Shown: in pieces, positions 43,441 to 51,212 of the stretch
Position numbering within the stretch: the stretch's first letter is position 1
How the letters are laid out: the number at the start of each line of letters is the position of its first letter
Translations under genes and position numbers: made by a program
The notes under the pieces: generated by a model
What the model saw: only the letters and a program-made list of their open reading frames with translations
Told to the model about the DNA's origin: nothing
The model's database searches: none
Assembly (NCBI RefSeq): GCF_016107305.1
Contig: NZ_RCVR01000003.1
Coordinates: 186,001 to 250,000, forward strand
Reading direction: 5' to 3'
Source of the DNA: Roseomonas sp. KE2513
Lineage (GTDB): Bacteria; Pseudomonadota; Alphaproteobacteria; Acetobacterales; Acetobacteraceae
Length of the DNA: 64,000 nucleotides

Positions 43441-44527
43441 CCTCATGCGGGATGAACGGGCCTGGGCGGTGCTGCTGCTCGCGCTCGCGGCCCTGGTGCC
43501 GGTGGTGGCGCCGATGCTCGGCAGCCCGGCGACGGTGGCGCTCGCTACGCGTATCGCGATCTACGCCATCGCGGCCTCCTCGCTGAACCTGCTGCTGGGC
43601 GGCGGCGGGCTCGTCTCCTTTGGGCACGCCGCCTATTACGGGCTCGGCGGCTATGTCGTGGGCATCCTCTACGCGCATTACGTCTCGGGGGAGCCGTTCC
43701 TCGGCGTCATTCCCGGCACGAACGACCTGCTGGTGACGCTGCCGCTGGCGATCCTCGTGGGCGGGCTCGGCGCGCTGGTGATCGGGGCGTTGTCGCTGCG
43801 CACCGCGGGCGTGCAGTTCATCATGATCACGCTCGCCTTCGCGCAGATGCTGTTCTTCCTGTTTGTCTCGCTGAAGGCCTATGGCGGGGACGATGGCCTC
43901 GCGATCCGGCGGGTGGCGCCGGTCTTCGGCATGAATCTCCGCGATCCCGCGACGCTCTACTGGATCTGCCTCGGGCTGCTCGCGGCGTGGCTGTTCATCA
44001 TGGATCGCATCGCGCGCTCGCGCTTCGGGCGGGTGCTGTCCGGCATCCGGCAGGGGGAGCGGCGGATGGCCGCGATCGGGGTGCGGACCTATCCCTACAA
44101 GCTCGCGGCCTTCGTCATCGCGGGGATGGGGGCGGCCATGGCGGGGGCGCTGATGGTGAACCAGGCGCGCTTCGTCTCGCCGGACATGATGCACTGGACG
44201 AAGTCGGGCGAGCTGATGGTGATGGTGATCCTCGGCGGGCTCGGCACGCTGCTGGGGCCGGCGCTCGGGGCGGCGGTGCTGGTGGCGCTGGAGTACACGT
44301 TGTCGGGCCTGACGGAGCACTGGCAGTTCATCCTCGGCCCGATCCTCGTGCTGGTCGTGCTGTTTGCGCGGGGCGGGCTGATGGGGGCGGTGCGGCGGAT
44401 CTCGGGAATGCGCGGGCGGGGGGCGGAGGCGCTGCCGGCCGGGGAACTGCCGCCCGGCCGCGTGCAGCCAGGGGATCTGGGGGCGCCGGACCTGCCGCTT
44501 CGGCCGGAGGCGGCGCCCCGTGGCTGA
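43433..44527 (+). CDS. livM: Branched-chain-type ABC permease LivM
   Basis: 364 residues. RIAIYAIAASSLNLLLGGGG and LVSFGHAAYYGLGGYVVGIL are LivM motifs, RFGRVLSGIRQGERRMAAIG is the ATPase-coupling loop, and VMVILGGLGTLLGPALGAAV is the late helix. A polar C-terminal tail (about 40 residues) extends past the last helix. It overlaps both livH and livG. Confidence 0.95.
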   Translation: MRNLMRDERAWAVLLLALAALVPVVAPMLGSPATVALATRIAIYAIAASSLNLLLGGGGLVSFGHAAYYGLGGYVVGILYAHYVSGEPFLGVIPGTNDLLVTLPLAILVGGLGALVIGALSLRTAGVQFIMITLAFAQMLFFLFVSLKAYGGDDGLAIRRVAPVFGMNLRDPATLYWICLGLLAAWLFIMDRIARSRFGRVLSGIRQGERRMAAIGVRTYPYKLAAFVIAGMGAAMAGALMVNQARFVSPDMMHWTKSGELMVMVILGGLGTLLGPALGAAVLVALEYTLSGLTEHWQFILGPILVLVVLFARGGLMGAVRRISGMRGRGAEALPAGELPPGRVQPGDLGAPDLPLRPEAAPRG

Positions 44528-45281
44528 TGAACCGGTTCTCTCCGTCCAGCGGCTGGTGAAGCGCTTCGGCGGGCTGGTCGCGACCGACGACCTCTCGCTC
44601 CAGGTGATGCCGGGGGAGCTGCACGCGCTGATCGGGCCGAACGGGGCGGGCAAGACGACCGCCATCGGCCAGATCATGGGGGAGATCACGCCGGATGCGG
44701 GCGTTGTCCGCTTCATGGGGGAGGACATCACCACCCTCTCCACGCCCGCGCGCGTGCGGCGTGGCCTGTCCCGCACCTTCCAGATCACGCAGCTGCTGGA
44801 GGACGACACGGCGGAGGGCAATGTCGCGCTCGCGGTGCAGGCGCGGGCGGGGCACGGCTTCCGCTTCTGGCGCGACGCCTCGCGCGACCGGCGGCTGCTG
44901 GAACCGGCGCGGGCGGCGCTCGGGCAGGTGGGCTTGGCGGAGGCGCGCTGGCGGCTGCCCGTCGCCGATCTCTCGCACGGGGAGCGCAAGCAGCTGGAAC
45001 TTGCCGTAGCGCTGGCGACCGGCCCGCGGCTGCTGCTGCTGGACGAGCCTATGGCGGGCCTGGGCGCGGCCGAGAGTCTGAAGATGACGGAGGTGCTGCG
45101 CGGGCTGAAGGGCCGCATCCCGATGCTGCTGGTGGAGCACGACATGGACGCGGTGTTCAGCCTCGCCGACCGGATCTCGGTGCTCGTCTACGGCCACTGC
45201 ATCGCCTCCGGCACGCCCGCGGAGATCCGGCAGGATCCGCAGGTGCGCGCCGCCTATCTCTCCGAGGAGGAGGGGGTCTGA
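44520..45281 (+). CDS. livG: Branched-chain-type ABC ATPase LivG
   Basis: 253 residues from GTG 44520, inside the livM 3' end. Walker A IGPNGAGKTTAIG, signature LSHGERKQLEL, Walker B LLLLDEPMAGL, and the VEHDMD switch His. Typical LivG N-terminus (LSVQRLVKRFGGLVATDDLS). Confidence 0.95.
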   Translation: MADEPVLSVQRLVKRFGGLVATDDLSLQVMPGELHALIGPNGAGKTTAIGQIMGEITPDAGVVRFMGEDITTLSTPARVRRGLSRTFQITQLLEDDTAEGNVALAVQARAGHGFRFWRDASRDRRLLEPARAALGQVGLAEARWRLPVADLSHGERKQLELAVALATGPRLLLLDEPMAGLGAAESLKMTEVLRGLKGRIPMLLVEHDMDAVFSLADRISVLVYGHCIASGTPAEIRQDPQVRAAYLSEEEGV

Positions 45282-45982
45282 TGCTTCGGGTGGAGGGGCT
45301 GCAGGCCGGCTACGGCGCGGCGCAGGTGCTGTTCGACGTGAACCTCTCGGTGGGCCCCGGGGAGGTGGTGACGCTGCTCGGCCGCAACGGCATGGGCAAG
45401 ACGACGACGGTGCGCGCCATCATGGGGCTGAACCCGCCGCGCGGCGGGCGCGTCGATTTCCGCGGCAAGGTGGTGTCCGGCTTGCCGCCGGAGGGCGTGG
45501 CGCGGCGGGGCATCGGGCTCGTGCCAGAGGGGCGGCAGGTCTTCCCGACGCTGAGCGTGCGCGAGAACCTCGTGGCCACCGCGGCCGACCGGGAGCGCGC
45601 GGCGAATCCCTGGACGCTGGAGCGCGTCTTCGCCCTATTCCCGCGCCTGCGCGAACGGGCCGGGCAGTCCGCGCGCACGCTCTCGGGCGGGGAGCAGCAG
45701 ATGCTGGCGATCGGGCGGGCGCTGATGACAAACCCGCACCTCCTCATCCTCGACGAGGCGACGGAGGGGCTGGCGCCGGTGATCCGGGCGGAGATCTGGT
45801 CCACGCTGGCCGCGCTGAAGGCGGAGGGGCAGGCGATCCTGCTGATCGACAAGACGTTGGCCGCGCTGCGGCGCCTGGCGGACCGGCACACGGTGCTGGA
45901 AAAGGGCCGCACGGTCTGGACCGGCACGGGGGCGGAGCTGGACCGCGACGGGGAGCGCGTGCGCGCCTTGATCGGCGTCTAG
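45281..45982 (+). CDS. livF: Branched-chain-type ABC ATPase LivF
   Basis: 233 residues; ATG 45281 overlaps the livG stop. Walker A LLGRNGMGKTTTVRAIMG, signature TLSGGEQQMLAIGRALM, Walker B LLILDEATEGLAP. It completes the importer. Confidence 0.95.
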   Translation: MLRVEGLQAGYGAAQVLFDVNLSVGPGEVVTLLGRNGMGKTTTVRAIMGLNPPRGGRVDFRGKVVSGLPPEGVARRGIGLVPEGRQVFPTLSVRENLVATAADRERAANPWTLERVFALFPRLRERAGQSARTLSGGEQQMLAIGRALMTNPHLLILDEATEGLAPVIRAEIWSTLAALKAEGQAILLIDKTLAALRRLADRHTVLEKGRTVWTGTGAELDRDGERVRALIGV

Positions 45983-46005
45983 CCGCCTCCTCTTAAGGGC
46001 AGAGC

Positions 46006-46839
46006 ATGAGCATGGACCTCGACCGCGAGTACAACGCGCGCGCCACCACGCCGGAGGTGGAGACGATCATCGGCGCCTATCGCGCGCGCACCGACGCCGC
46101 GAAGGCCGTGCTGCGCTGGTCCACCGAGCGCTACGGGCCGACCGAGCCGGAGCGGGTGGATGTCTATCCCGCGGGCGAGGGGGCGCCGGTGCTCGTCTTC
46201 ATCCATGGCGGCTACTGGCGGGCGCTCGATTCGGCCGATGCCGGCTCCATGGCCCCGGCTTTCGTCGCGGCGGGCGCCTGCGTGGTCTCGGTGAACTACA
46301 CGCTCGCGCCCGCGGCCAGCCTCGACCGGATCGTGGACGAGTGCCGCCGCGCGCTGGCCTGGGTCCACGCGAATATCGCGCGCTTCGGCGGCGATCCCTC
46401 CCGCATCCATGTCGCCGGAAGCAGCGCGGGCGGGCACCTCGCGGGGATGATGATCGCGCCCGGTTGGGGGGCCGCGCTGGGGCTGCCGGAGCGGGCCGTG
46501 GCGGGCGCAACGCTGCTCTCGGGCCTTTTCGACCTGCGGCCGCTGCCGGCGACGCATATCAACGCCTGGATGCATCTCGACGAGGCCTCGGCCCGGCGGA
46601 ACAGTCCGGCCCTGCTGCCCCTGCCCTCCGGCCTGCCCGTGGTGCTGGCCTATGGCGACACGGAAACCGGCGAGTTCAAGCGGCAGACGGAGGATTTCGC
46701 CCGCGCCCTGCGCGAGGCCGGCTGCGAGGCGACGGTGGTGCCGCCCCGGCCGCGCTCGAACCACTTCGATCTTGTCTTCGATTTCGGTGAGCCGGGAAAT
46801 GCGGTCTTCGAGGCGACGCGGCGGGTGATAGGGATCTGA
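46006..46839 (+). CDS. Alpha/beta hydrolase, kynurenine-formamidase-like
   Basis: 277 residues. FIHGGYWRALDSADAGSMAP is the signature of arylformamidase-like hydrolases; the nucleophile is in HVAGSSAGGHLAGMM and a C-terminal His lies in RSNHFDL. Arylformamidases cleave N-formylkynurenine or other aryl formamides. Together with the 3-hydroxyanthranilate dioxygenase it suggests catabolism of an anthranilate-type or kynurenine-type compound. It follows livF by 23 bp. Confidence 0.85.
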   Translation: MSMDLDREYNARATTPEVETIIGAYRARTDAAKAVLRWSTERYGPTEPERVDVYPAGEGAPVLVFIHGGYWRALDSADAGSMAPAFVAAGACVVSVNYTLAPAASLDRIVDECRRALAWVHANIARFGGDPSRIHVAGSSAGGHLAGMMIAPGWGAALGLPERAVAGATLLSGLFDLRPLPATHINAWMHLDEASARRNSPALLPLPSGLPVVLAYGDTETGEFKRQTEDFARALREAGCEATVVPPRPRSNHFDLVFDFGEPGNAVFEATRRVIGI

Positions 46840-47049
46840 GAACCGGACCCGGAAGGCAGTGGAGCGACGGCGGGTCTGGCGAGATCCGCTTTTCGCGGTC
46901 CCACGCCGTCGGCAGTGACGGGTGTGCGGTTCCGCCCGCTGTGGATCGGCCTTTCCGGGCGCTGGCTGCCGCGTGACGGGACGTAGAAGGCTATCGGAGC
47001 AGCCTTCGCGGCCTGTCGCCAGGGCGTGAACCACTTTTCCGGCCGAGAC
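46840..47049. other. Non-coding spacer before repeat copy 8
   Basis: No gene seen. Contains several short GC stems (for example GAAGGCT-ATCGGAGC-AGCCTTC near 46988-47008) and may hold decayed D/E modules of the dispersed element, too eroded to assign. Confidence 0.4.
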
Positions 47050-47222
47050 CCTGGGACCTCCATGTGGCTCGCTCGGAACCTTCCAGCGTGCAGCGCCCCT
47101 GGTCCTGGACTCGAGGCACACTGGCCGGAGAAGTTCCTTGAACGCGAGGAGAAGGACGGTCGGTCGAAGGCACGGCCTTCAGCAGATCCGGGGAGAGGAA
47201 GAATCCCTTCCTCCTCTCCTGG
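47050..47222 (+). repeat. Dispersed element, copy 8 (degenerate)
   Basis: A decayed F-linker (CTCCATGTGGCTCGCTCGGAA) leads to a weak G (47093-47116, CCCCTGGTC and GGACTCGAGG) and then H (47188-47222) with the left arm CCGGGGAGAGGAAG. Before H sits an extra hairpin, GTCGAAGGC-ACG-GCCTTCAGC, in the same place as in copy 3. Between the convergent formamidase-like gene and the small lipoprotein. Confidence 0.7.
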
Positions 47223-47255
47223 CGTTACCAGCCCAGGACCAAGGCTTACCCGGGA

Positions 47256-47573
47256 TCAGCGCGCGCGGCGGGCCGCCGGGGTGCTGCTGCGCGCGGGTGC
47301 CGTGCTACGGGCCGGCGCGGTGCTGCGCGCAGGCTCGGCCGCCGGCGCCGGGGTGCTGCTGGCCGGCGTCACGCCGCGGGACTTGTCCAGCTCCTCGTAC
47401 ATGCACTTCGTCACCGCGAAGGGCGTGGCGTTCGGGAAGCGCTGCGTGCAAACGCCGCGGAAGGCCTCTTCCGGCGGCGGGGCCACGGCGGGGGTGGGCG
47501 CGGGCTGGGTGGCGCAGGCGGCGAGCAGGGCCAGGGTGGGCAGCAGCGAGGCCTTGAGGATCTTGTTGATCAC
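47256..47573 (-). CDS. Small lipoprotein with TAPARS repeats
   Basis: 105 residues from GTG 47573, preceded by AGGA. Lipobox LALLAACATQ with Cys20. A short conserved-looking core (AFRGVCTQRFPNATPFAVTK, then CMYEELDK) with two cysteines is followed by a Pro/Ala/Ser tail carrying tandem STAPAR units and ending in a basic ARRAR. No family recognised. Confidence 0.7.
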   Translation of the reverse strand: MINKILKASLLPTLALLAACATQPAPTPAVAPPPEEAFRGVCTQRFPNATPFAVTKCMYEELDKSRGVTPASSTPAPAAEPARSTAPARSTAPARSSTPAARRAR

Positions 47574-47752
47574 CGGTTCGTCCTATGCAGAAGGCCCCGG
47601 CAGGGTGGGGCGCGCCCTTCTAGGGCGCGGTGCGGCGCGCGTCACCGGGGATATCCGTGACTTGCGGTGCGATATCACGATCCCGCGTGAGGGTGCTTCC
47701 CGAGCAACGGCGCGATCCTGCCCCGCCCCCTGCAAGAGCCGCCAAAGGCCTC

Positions 47753-47855
47753 CGCCGAGGGGCCGTGCCCTCGGCGCACCGGCCGCTCACCCCGCACATA
47801 AAACAGAAATAAGATGAGGGAGGGCCCGGGAGGGAGAAGTCCTTCTCCTTCCCGG
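47753..47855 (+). repeat. Dispersed element, copy 9 (G and H, diverged)
   Basis: G variant CGCCGAGG with its complement (47753-47776), followed by CGCACCGGCCG as after other G modules, then AAATAAGATGAGGG and an H variant with arms CCGGGAGGGAGAAG-like (47826-47855). Between two minus-strand genes: after the OprB-like porin and before the small lipoprotein. The rest of this 300-bp gap shows nothing else. Confidence 0.65.
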
Positions 47856-47873
47856 AGTCGCCCGCGTCGGCCT

Positions 47874-49268
47874 TCAGAAAGCCGCGCGCGCCCGAAGCGC
47901 CACGAAGGTGATCGGCCCGCGGTCGCGGTTATAGGCGGGGTTCACCGCGTGCTGGACATCCAGCGCCAGGTTGATCCCCGGCGCCACCGCCGCGTCGTAG
48001 AAGGCCTCCGCCACGTATTCCGGGCCGCCGCGCAGCGCCCCGTCGCCGGTGATGAAGCCGATGCCGCCGGCCGCCAGGAAGCGGCGGCGGCCCTCGGAGG
48101 CCCAGCCGACATTCCCGCCCAGCCCGATCGTGTCCTCCCCGCGTCCCCAGCGACCGCCCTTCATCGAGAGGCCGGCGGAGATGGCGCGGTCCATCTCGGT
48201 GAACATCCAGTTCTGCGTGCGCCCGTCGTTCCAGGACAGGCGCGCGAAGGCGCCGAGTTCGTCGGCGATCTCCTGCTCGAAGGTGAGCGCGGCCATGCGC
48301 TTGGCGCGGTAGCCGCTCGGGTTCCGCTCGAAGGAGGCCGGATCCTGCGGGTCGATCTCCCCCCAGGTGGATTGCCGCGTGCGGGAGAGGCCGAGGATCA
48401 GCCGCACCGCCCCGGGCCGCCCGCCGAAGCGCGTGAAGCGGTCCACCTCGCCCAGCAGCTGGAAGGCGCGCGTCGGCGCGGGGTCGAGGAACAGGCCGTT
48501 CACCCGCCGCGCCACCTGGAAGGCGCCGGCGCGGAGCGCCCAGGTGCCGTTCTCCCACTCCGCCGCGGCACCGATCGTCCAGCCGCGCGCGTCGGCCGCG
48601 TAGTCCACCGCCCCCGCGCCCACCAGCGCCCAGTTGAGGAACTGCGTGCGCGCGTCATGGGCGTAGGCGTTGCGGTCGAAGATGTCCCAGGTCGAGAACT
48701 TGCCGATGGTGATCGTCACCCGCTCGCGCGGCAGCGGCGCGGTGAAGCGCAGCGGGTCCTCCTCGGGCTCCACCGTATCGCCGGAAAGCCCGATCGTCTG
48801 GCGGAAGAAGGCGCGCGGCACGAAGAAGGTCGGCTCGGTGGAGCCGAGGCGGAAGGCCTCGTTGTTCGGATAGGCCGCGAGCCCCGTCGAGTTCGACAAC
48901 CCGTAGCCGCGGGTGACGGAGAGGTCCACCACCGCCTCCGCCCCCGCCCAGAGCCGCCGCCCGACGACGAGGTCGGTGGAGAGCGTGTTCGCCGCCTGCG
49001 CCGCCGGCCTCATGCTTCCCTCCGCCCGGTAAGGGGAGCGGAAACCGGGATGGCCCTGCAGCACGAAGGTGGCCTGGCCGTGGATGAACCAGCCCAACTC
49101 CTCCAGCCGCGCGAGGCGGGCGGCCGTTTCGGGAAAAAGCGCGGGCGAGCCGGGGTCACCGCCCCCGGGATTGCCGCCTTGCTGCGCCGCAGCCGGCCGG
49201 ACCAGCGCGAGGAGGGCGAGAAGGGCGAGGACGAGGGGCCCCCGGGGCACTGTGAGCTTCTGAATCAT
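47874..49268 (-). CDS. OprB-like carbohydrate-selective porin
   Basis: 464 residues. Signal peptide (VLALLALLALVRPAAAQ), then GWFIHGQATFVLQGHPGFRS, a short strand-rich barrel, LPRERVTITIGKFSTWDIFD and LNWALVGAGAVDYAADARGW as in the OprB/HpOprB family, ending in RARAAF with terminal Phe. Residue composition is typical of an outer-membrane barrel. Divergent from the protease gene; the palindrome at 49317 may regulate one or both. Confidence 0.82.
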   Translation of the reverse strand: MIQKLTVPRGPLVLALLALLALVRPAAAQQGGNPGGGDPGSPALFPETAARLARLEELGWFIHGQATFVLQGHPGFRSPYRAEGSMRPAAQAANTLSTDLVVGRRLWAGAEAVVDLSVTRGYGLSNSTGLAAYPNNEAFRLGSTEPTFFVPRAFFRQTIGLSGDTVEPEEDPLRFTAPLPRERVTITIGKFSTWDIFDRNAYAHDARTQFLNWALVGAGAVDYAADARGWTIGAAAEWENGTWALRAGAFQVARRVNGLFLDPAPTRAFQLLGEVDRFTRFGGRPGAVRLILGLSRTRQSTWGEIDPQDPASFERNPSGYRAKRMAALTFEQEIADELGAFARLSWNDGRTQNWMFTEMDRAISAGLSMKGGRWGRGEDTIGLGGNVGWASEGRRRFLAAGGIGFITGDGALRGGPEYVAEAFYDAAVAPGINLALDVQHAVNPAYNRDRGPITFVALRARAAF

Positions 49269-49316
49269 CCGGGCGTGTCGTTGGTCGGTCGCATGGGCCT
49301 CTCCGTCGCAGATCGA

Positions 49317-49338
49317 TACATGAAGAGGTCTTCATGTA
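49317..49338. promoter_or_regulatory. Perfect 10-bp palindrome, possible operator
   Basis: TACATGAAGA and its exact complement flank GG. It is about 50 bp before the OprB-like gene start and 160 bp before the protease start. The surrounding 49300-49385 is clearly AT-richer than the window, as expected of a promoter. The regulator is unknown. Confidence 0.55.
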
Positions 49339-49498
49339 ATGACCTATTCAGTAATTGCTGAGAGAAATCAGTTATTTAGCGTGGTACAGATTGCTGGCTG
49401 GGCTGGCAAGCGACGGCTTGGTGACACCGCAGGACCCGCTTCACGCGGCCAGGACCCGGATTGACGCGGGGCCGCGCCTTCCACACATCGGCGTGACG

Positions 49499-50554
49499 AT
49501 GAAGCCCCTTCCCGCTGCCCTGATCCTCCTCGCCCTCGCGGCGCCCGCGCTGGCCCAGGCGCCCGCCGCACCCCCTACCGCCTCGGCGGTCGAGGAGGGC
49601 TTTCGGGTACTCAACCGAACGGGGCAGGAGGCTACGACGCTGAACGCCGTGCGCAGCGGCCGGCCGGACTGGGGGGGCAACCTGCTGCAACGCCCGCTCG
49701 CCTCGGACGGTGCCTATCGCCTGCGCCCCAACGCACAGGCTGGCTGCCGCTTTGACCTGCGCCTAGTCCTCGCGGACGGGCGGGAGGCGGTCTCGCGTAA
49801 CCAGGACATCTGCGCCCAGCGGGAGATCGCGCTCGACGCCAGCGCCGTGACCGCCGCGGCTACCGCCGCGCGCCCCGGTCCCGTGCCCACCCCGCCCGAG
49901 GCCCTGCCGCGTCCCGGCGTGCGCGGCTCCACCGGCACCGGCTTCCTCGTTGCGGGGGAGCGGGTGATGACCAACCGCCACGTCGTGGACAACTGCTCCC
50001 GCGTGCTCGTCCGCGGGCCGGACGGGCGCAACCACGCGGCCGTGCCCCCCGCCCGCACCGACGCCACGCTCGACCTCGCGCTGCTCGCCGTGCCCGGCCT
50101 CACCGGCCCCGTGCTCTCCTTCCGCCAGGGCCCGCCCTTGCGGCGGGGCGAGGGTGTCGTCGCCTATGGCTACCCGCTCAGCGGCCTCCTCTCTTCGGAT
50201 GCCAAGTTGACGCGGGGCGAGATCAACGGCCTCGCCGGCCTGCGTGACAATCCCGACCAGATCCAGATCAGCGCCCCCGTGCAGCCCGGTAATTCCGGCG
50301 GGCCGCTGCTTGACATGCAGGGCAACATCGTCGGCGTTGTGGTGTCCAAGCTGAATGCCCAGGCCGTCGCGGGCCGCACCGGTGATATCGCCCAGAACAT
50401 CAACTTCGCGGTGAAGGGAGAGCGCGCGGCCGCCTTCCTGCGCGCGGCCGGCGTGACGCCCGCGGCGGCAACCAGCAACGGCCCCGACCGCAACACGGCC
50501 GATGTGGGGGAGATCGCGGGCCGCTCCACCGTCTTCATCCGCTGCGAGCAGTAG
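49499..50554 (+). CDS. Secreted trypsin-like (S1) serine protease with a paired N-terminal domain
   Basis: 351 residues. Signal peptide (LPAALILLALAAPALAQ), an N-terminal domain of about 100 residues (FRVLNRTGQEATTLNAVR, CRFDLRLVLADGREAVSRNQ, Cys at ICAQ), then a chymotrypsin fold with the triad in VMTNRHVVDNC (His), DATLDLALLA (Asp) and QPGNSGGPLL (Ser). No PDZ domain follows, unlike DegP. The same N-terminal domain forms the whole of the next gene. Confidence 0.87.
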   Translation: MKPLPAALILLALAAPALAQAPAAPPTASAVEEGFRVLNRTGQEATTLNAVRSGRPDWGGNLLQRPLASDGAYRLRPNAQAGCRFDLRLVLADGREAVSRNQDICAQREIALDASAVTAAATAARPGPVPTPPEALPRPGVRGSTGTGFLVAGERVMTNRHVVDNCSRVLVRGPDGRNHAAVPPARTDATLDLALLAVPGLTGPVLSFRQGPPLRRGEGVVAYGYPLSGLLSSDAKLTRGEINGLAGLRDNPDQIQISAPVQPGNSGGPLLDMQGNIVGVVVSKLNAQAVAGRTGDIAQNINFAVKGERAAAFLRAAGVTPAAATSNGPDRNTADVGEIAGRSTVFIRCEQ

Positions 50555-50630
50555 GAAAGATCGAAGGGCGCCTCTGGAATCGTCCGGAATCCTCTTCCCA
50601 AACCCTTGGGAACGCGCTCACACTCCTGTG

Positions 50631-51002
50631 ATGCGTCGCCTGCCCCTCGCCCTCCTCCTCGCTTCCATCGCCGCGCCAGCTCTGGCCCAATCCCCCGCCA
50701 GCAGCTGGCGTCTGGTGAACCGCACCGGCCAGGACGCTGTCAGCCTCGTCTCCACCGCGACCGGCGCCGCCCACCCCCGTGGGCGCAACCGGCTGCGCCA
50801 GCCCGTCTCCAGCGGTGCGGAGAAAACCTTCCGCCGGAGGGCCGGCGCCCCCTGCCAGCTGGACCTGCGGGTGCGCCTGGCCGACGGTAAGGAGGCCGTC
50901 GCCACCGGTCACGACGTCTGCACCAGCCCGACCGTCGTCCTCGAACCCGTGGCGGTGCAGCCGGCAGCTCCCACCGCCGGGCGTCAGCGCCGGCCTGGCT
51001 GA
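50631..51002 (+). CDS. Secreted stand-alone copy of the protease N-terminal domain
   Basis: 123 residues. Signal peptide (RLPLALLLASIAAPALAQ), then SWRLVNRTGQDAVSLVSTAT, CQLDLRVRLADGKEAVATGH and a Cys in DVCTSP, matching the protease N-terminal domain motif by motif (VNRTGQ; LDLRVRLADGKEAV; conserved Cys pair). The C-terminus (PTAGRQRRPG) runs to the edge of repeat copy 10. Likely co-expressed with the protease, 76 bp downstream. Function unknown. Confidence 0.75.
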   Translation: MRRLPLALLLASIAAPALAQSPASSWRLVNRTGQDAVSLVSTATGAAHPRGRNRLRQPVSSGAEKTFRRRAGAPCQLDLRVRLADGKEAVATGHDVCTSPTVVLEPVAVQPAAPTAGRQRRPG

Positions 51003-51008
51003 GCGTGG

Positions 51009-51177
51009 CGCCTGAGGCCCTTGGATCCCCATCTGGCTGTCGCGGAGGCTTCGTGAACGTGTCGTCGCCTCGGGTCGTGGACCCGAGGCGCACCGGCCGC
51101 GAGGGGACTCAAACTCGAAGAAAAAGAGGATGATGAGGGGGCCGGGGAGAGGAAGAATTCCTTCTTCCTCTCCCCGG
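51009..51177 (+). repeat. Dispersed element, copy 10
   Basis: F partly retained (CCTGAGGCCCTTGGATCCC, 51012-51030), perfect G (51068-51090, 10-bp arms) and perfect H (51142-51177, 14-bp arms); D and E are absent. Between the convergent small secreted protein and polA, starting 7 bp after the first and ending 36 bp before the second. Confidence 0.85.
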
Positions 51178-51212
51178 AGTCGCCATCGGCAACCGGTCAG
51201 GAACGCGCCCCC

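Noticed and set aside
46840-47049. Possible gene in the 210 bp before copy 8
   Set aside because: No frame with a ribosome site or conserved content; several short GC stems only.
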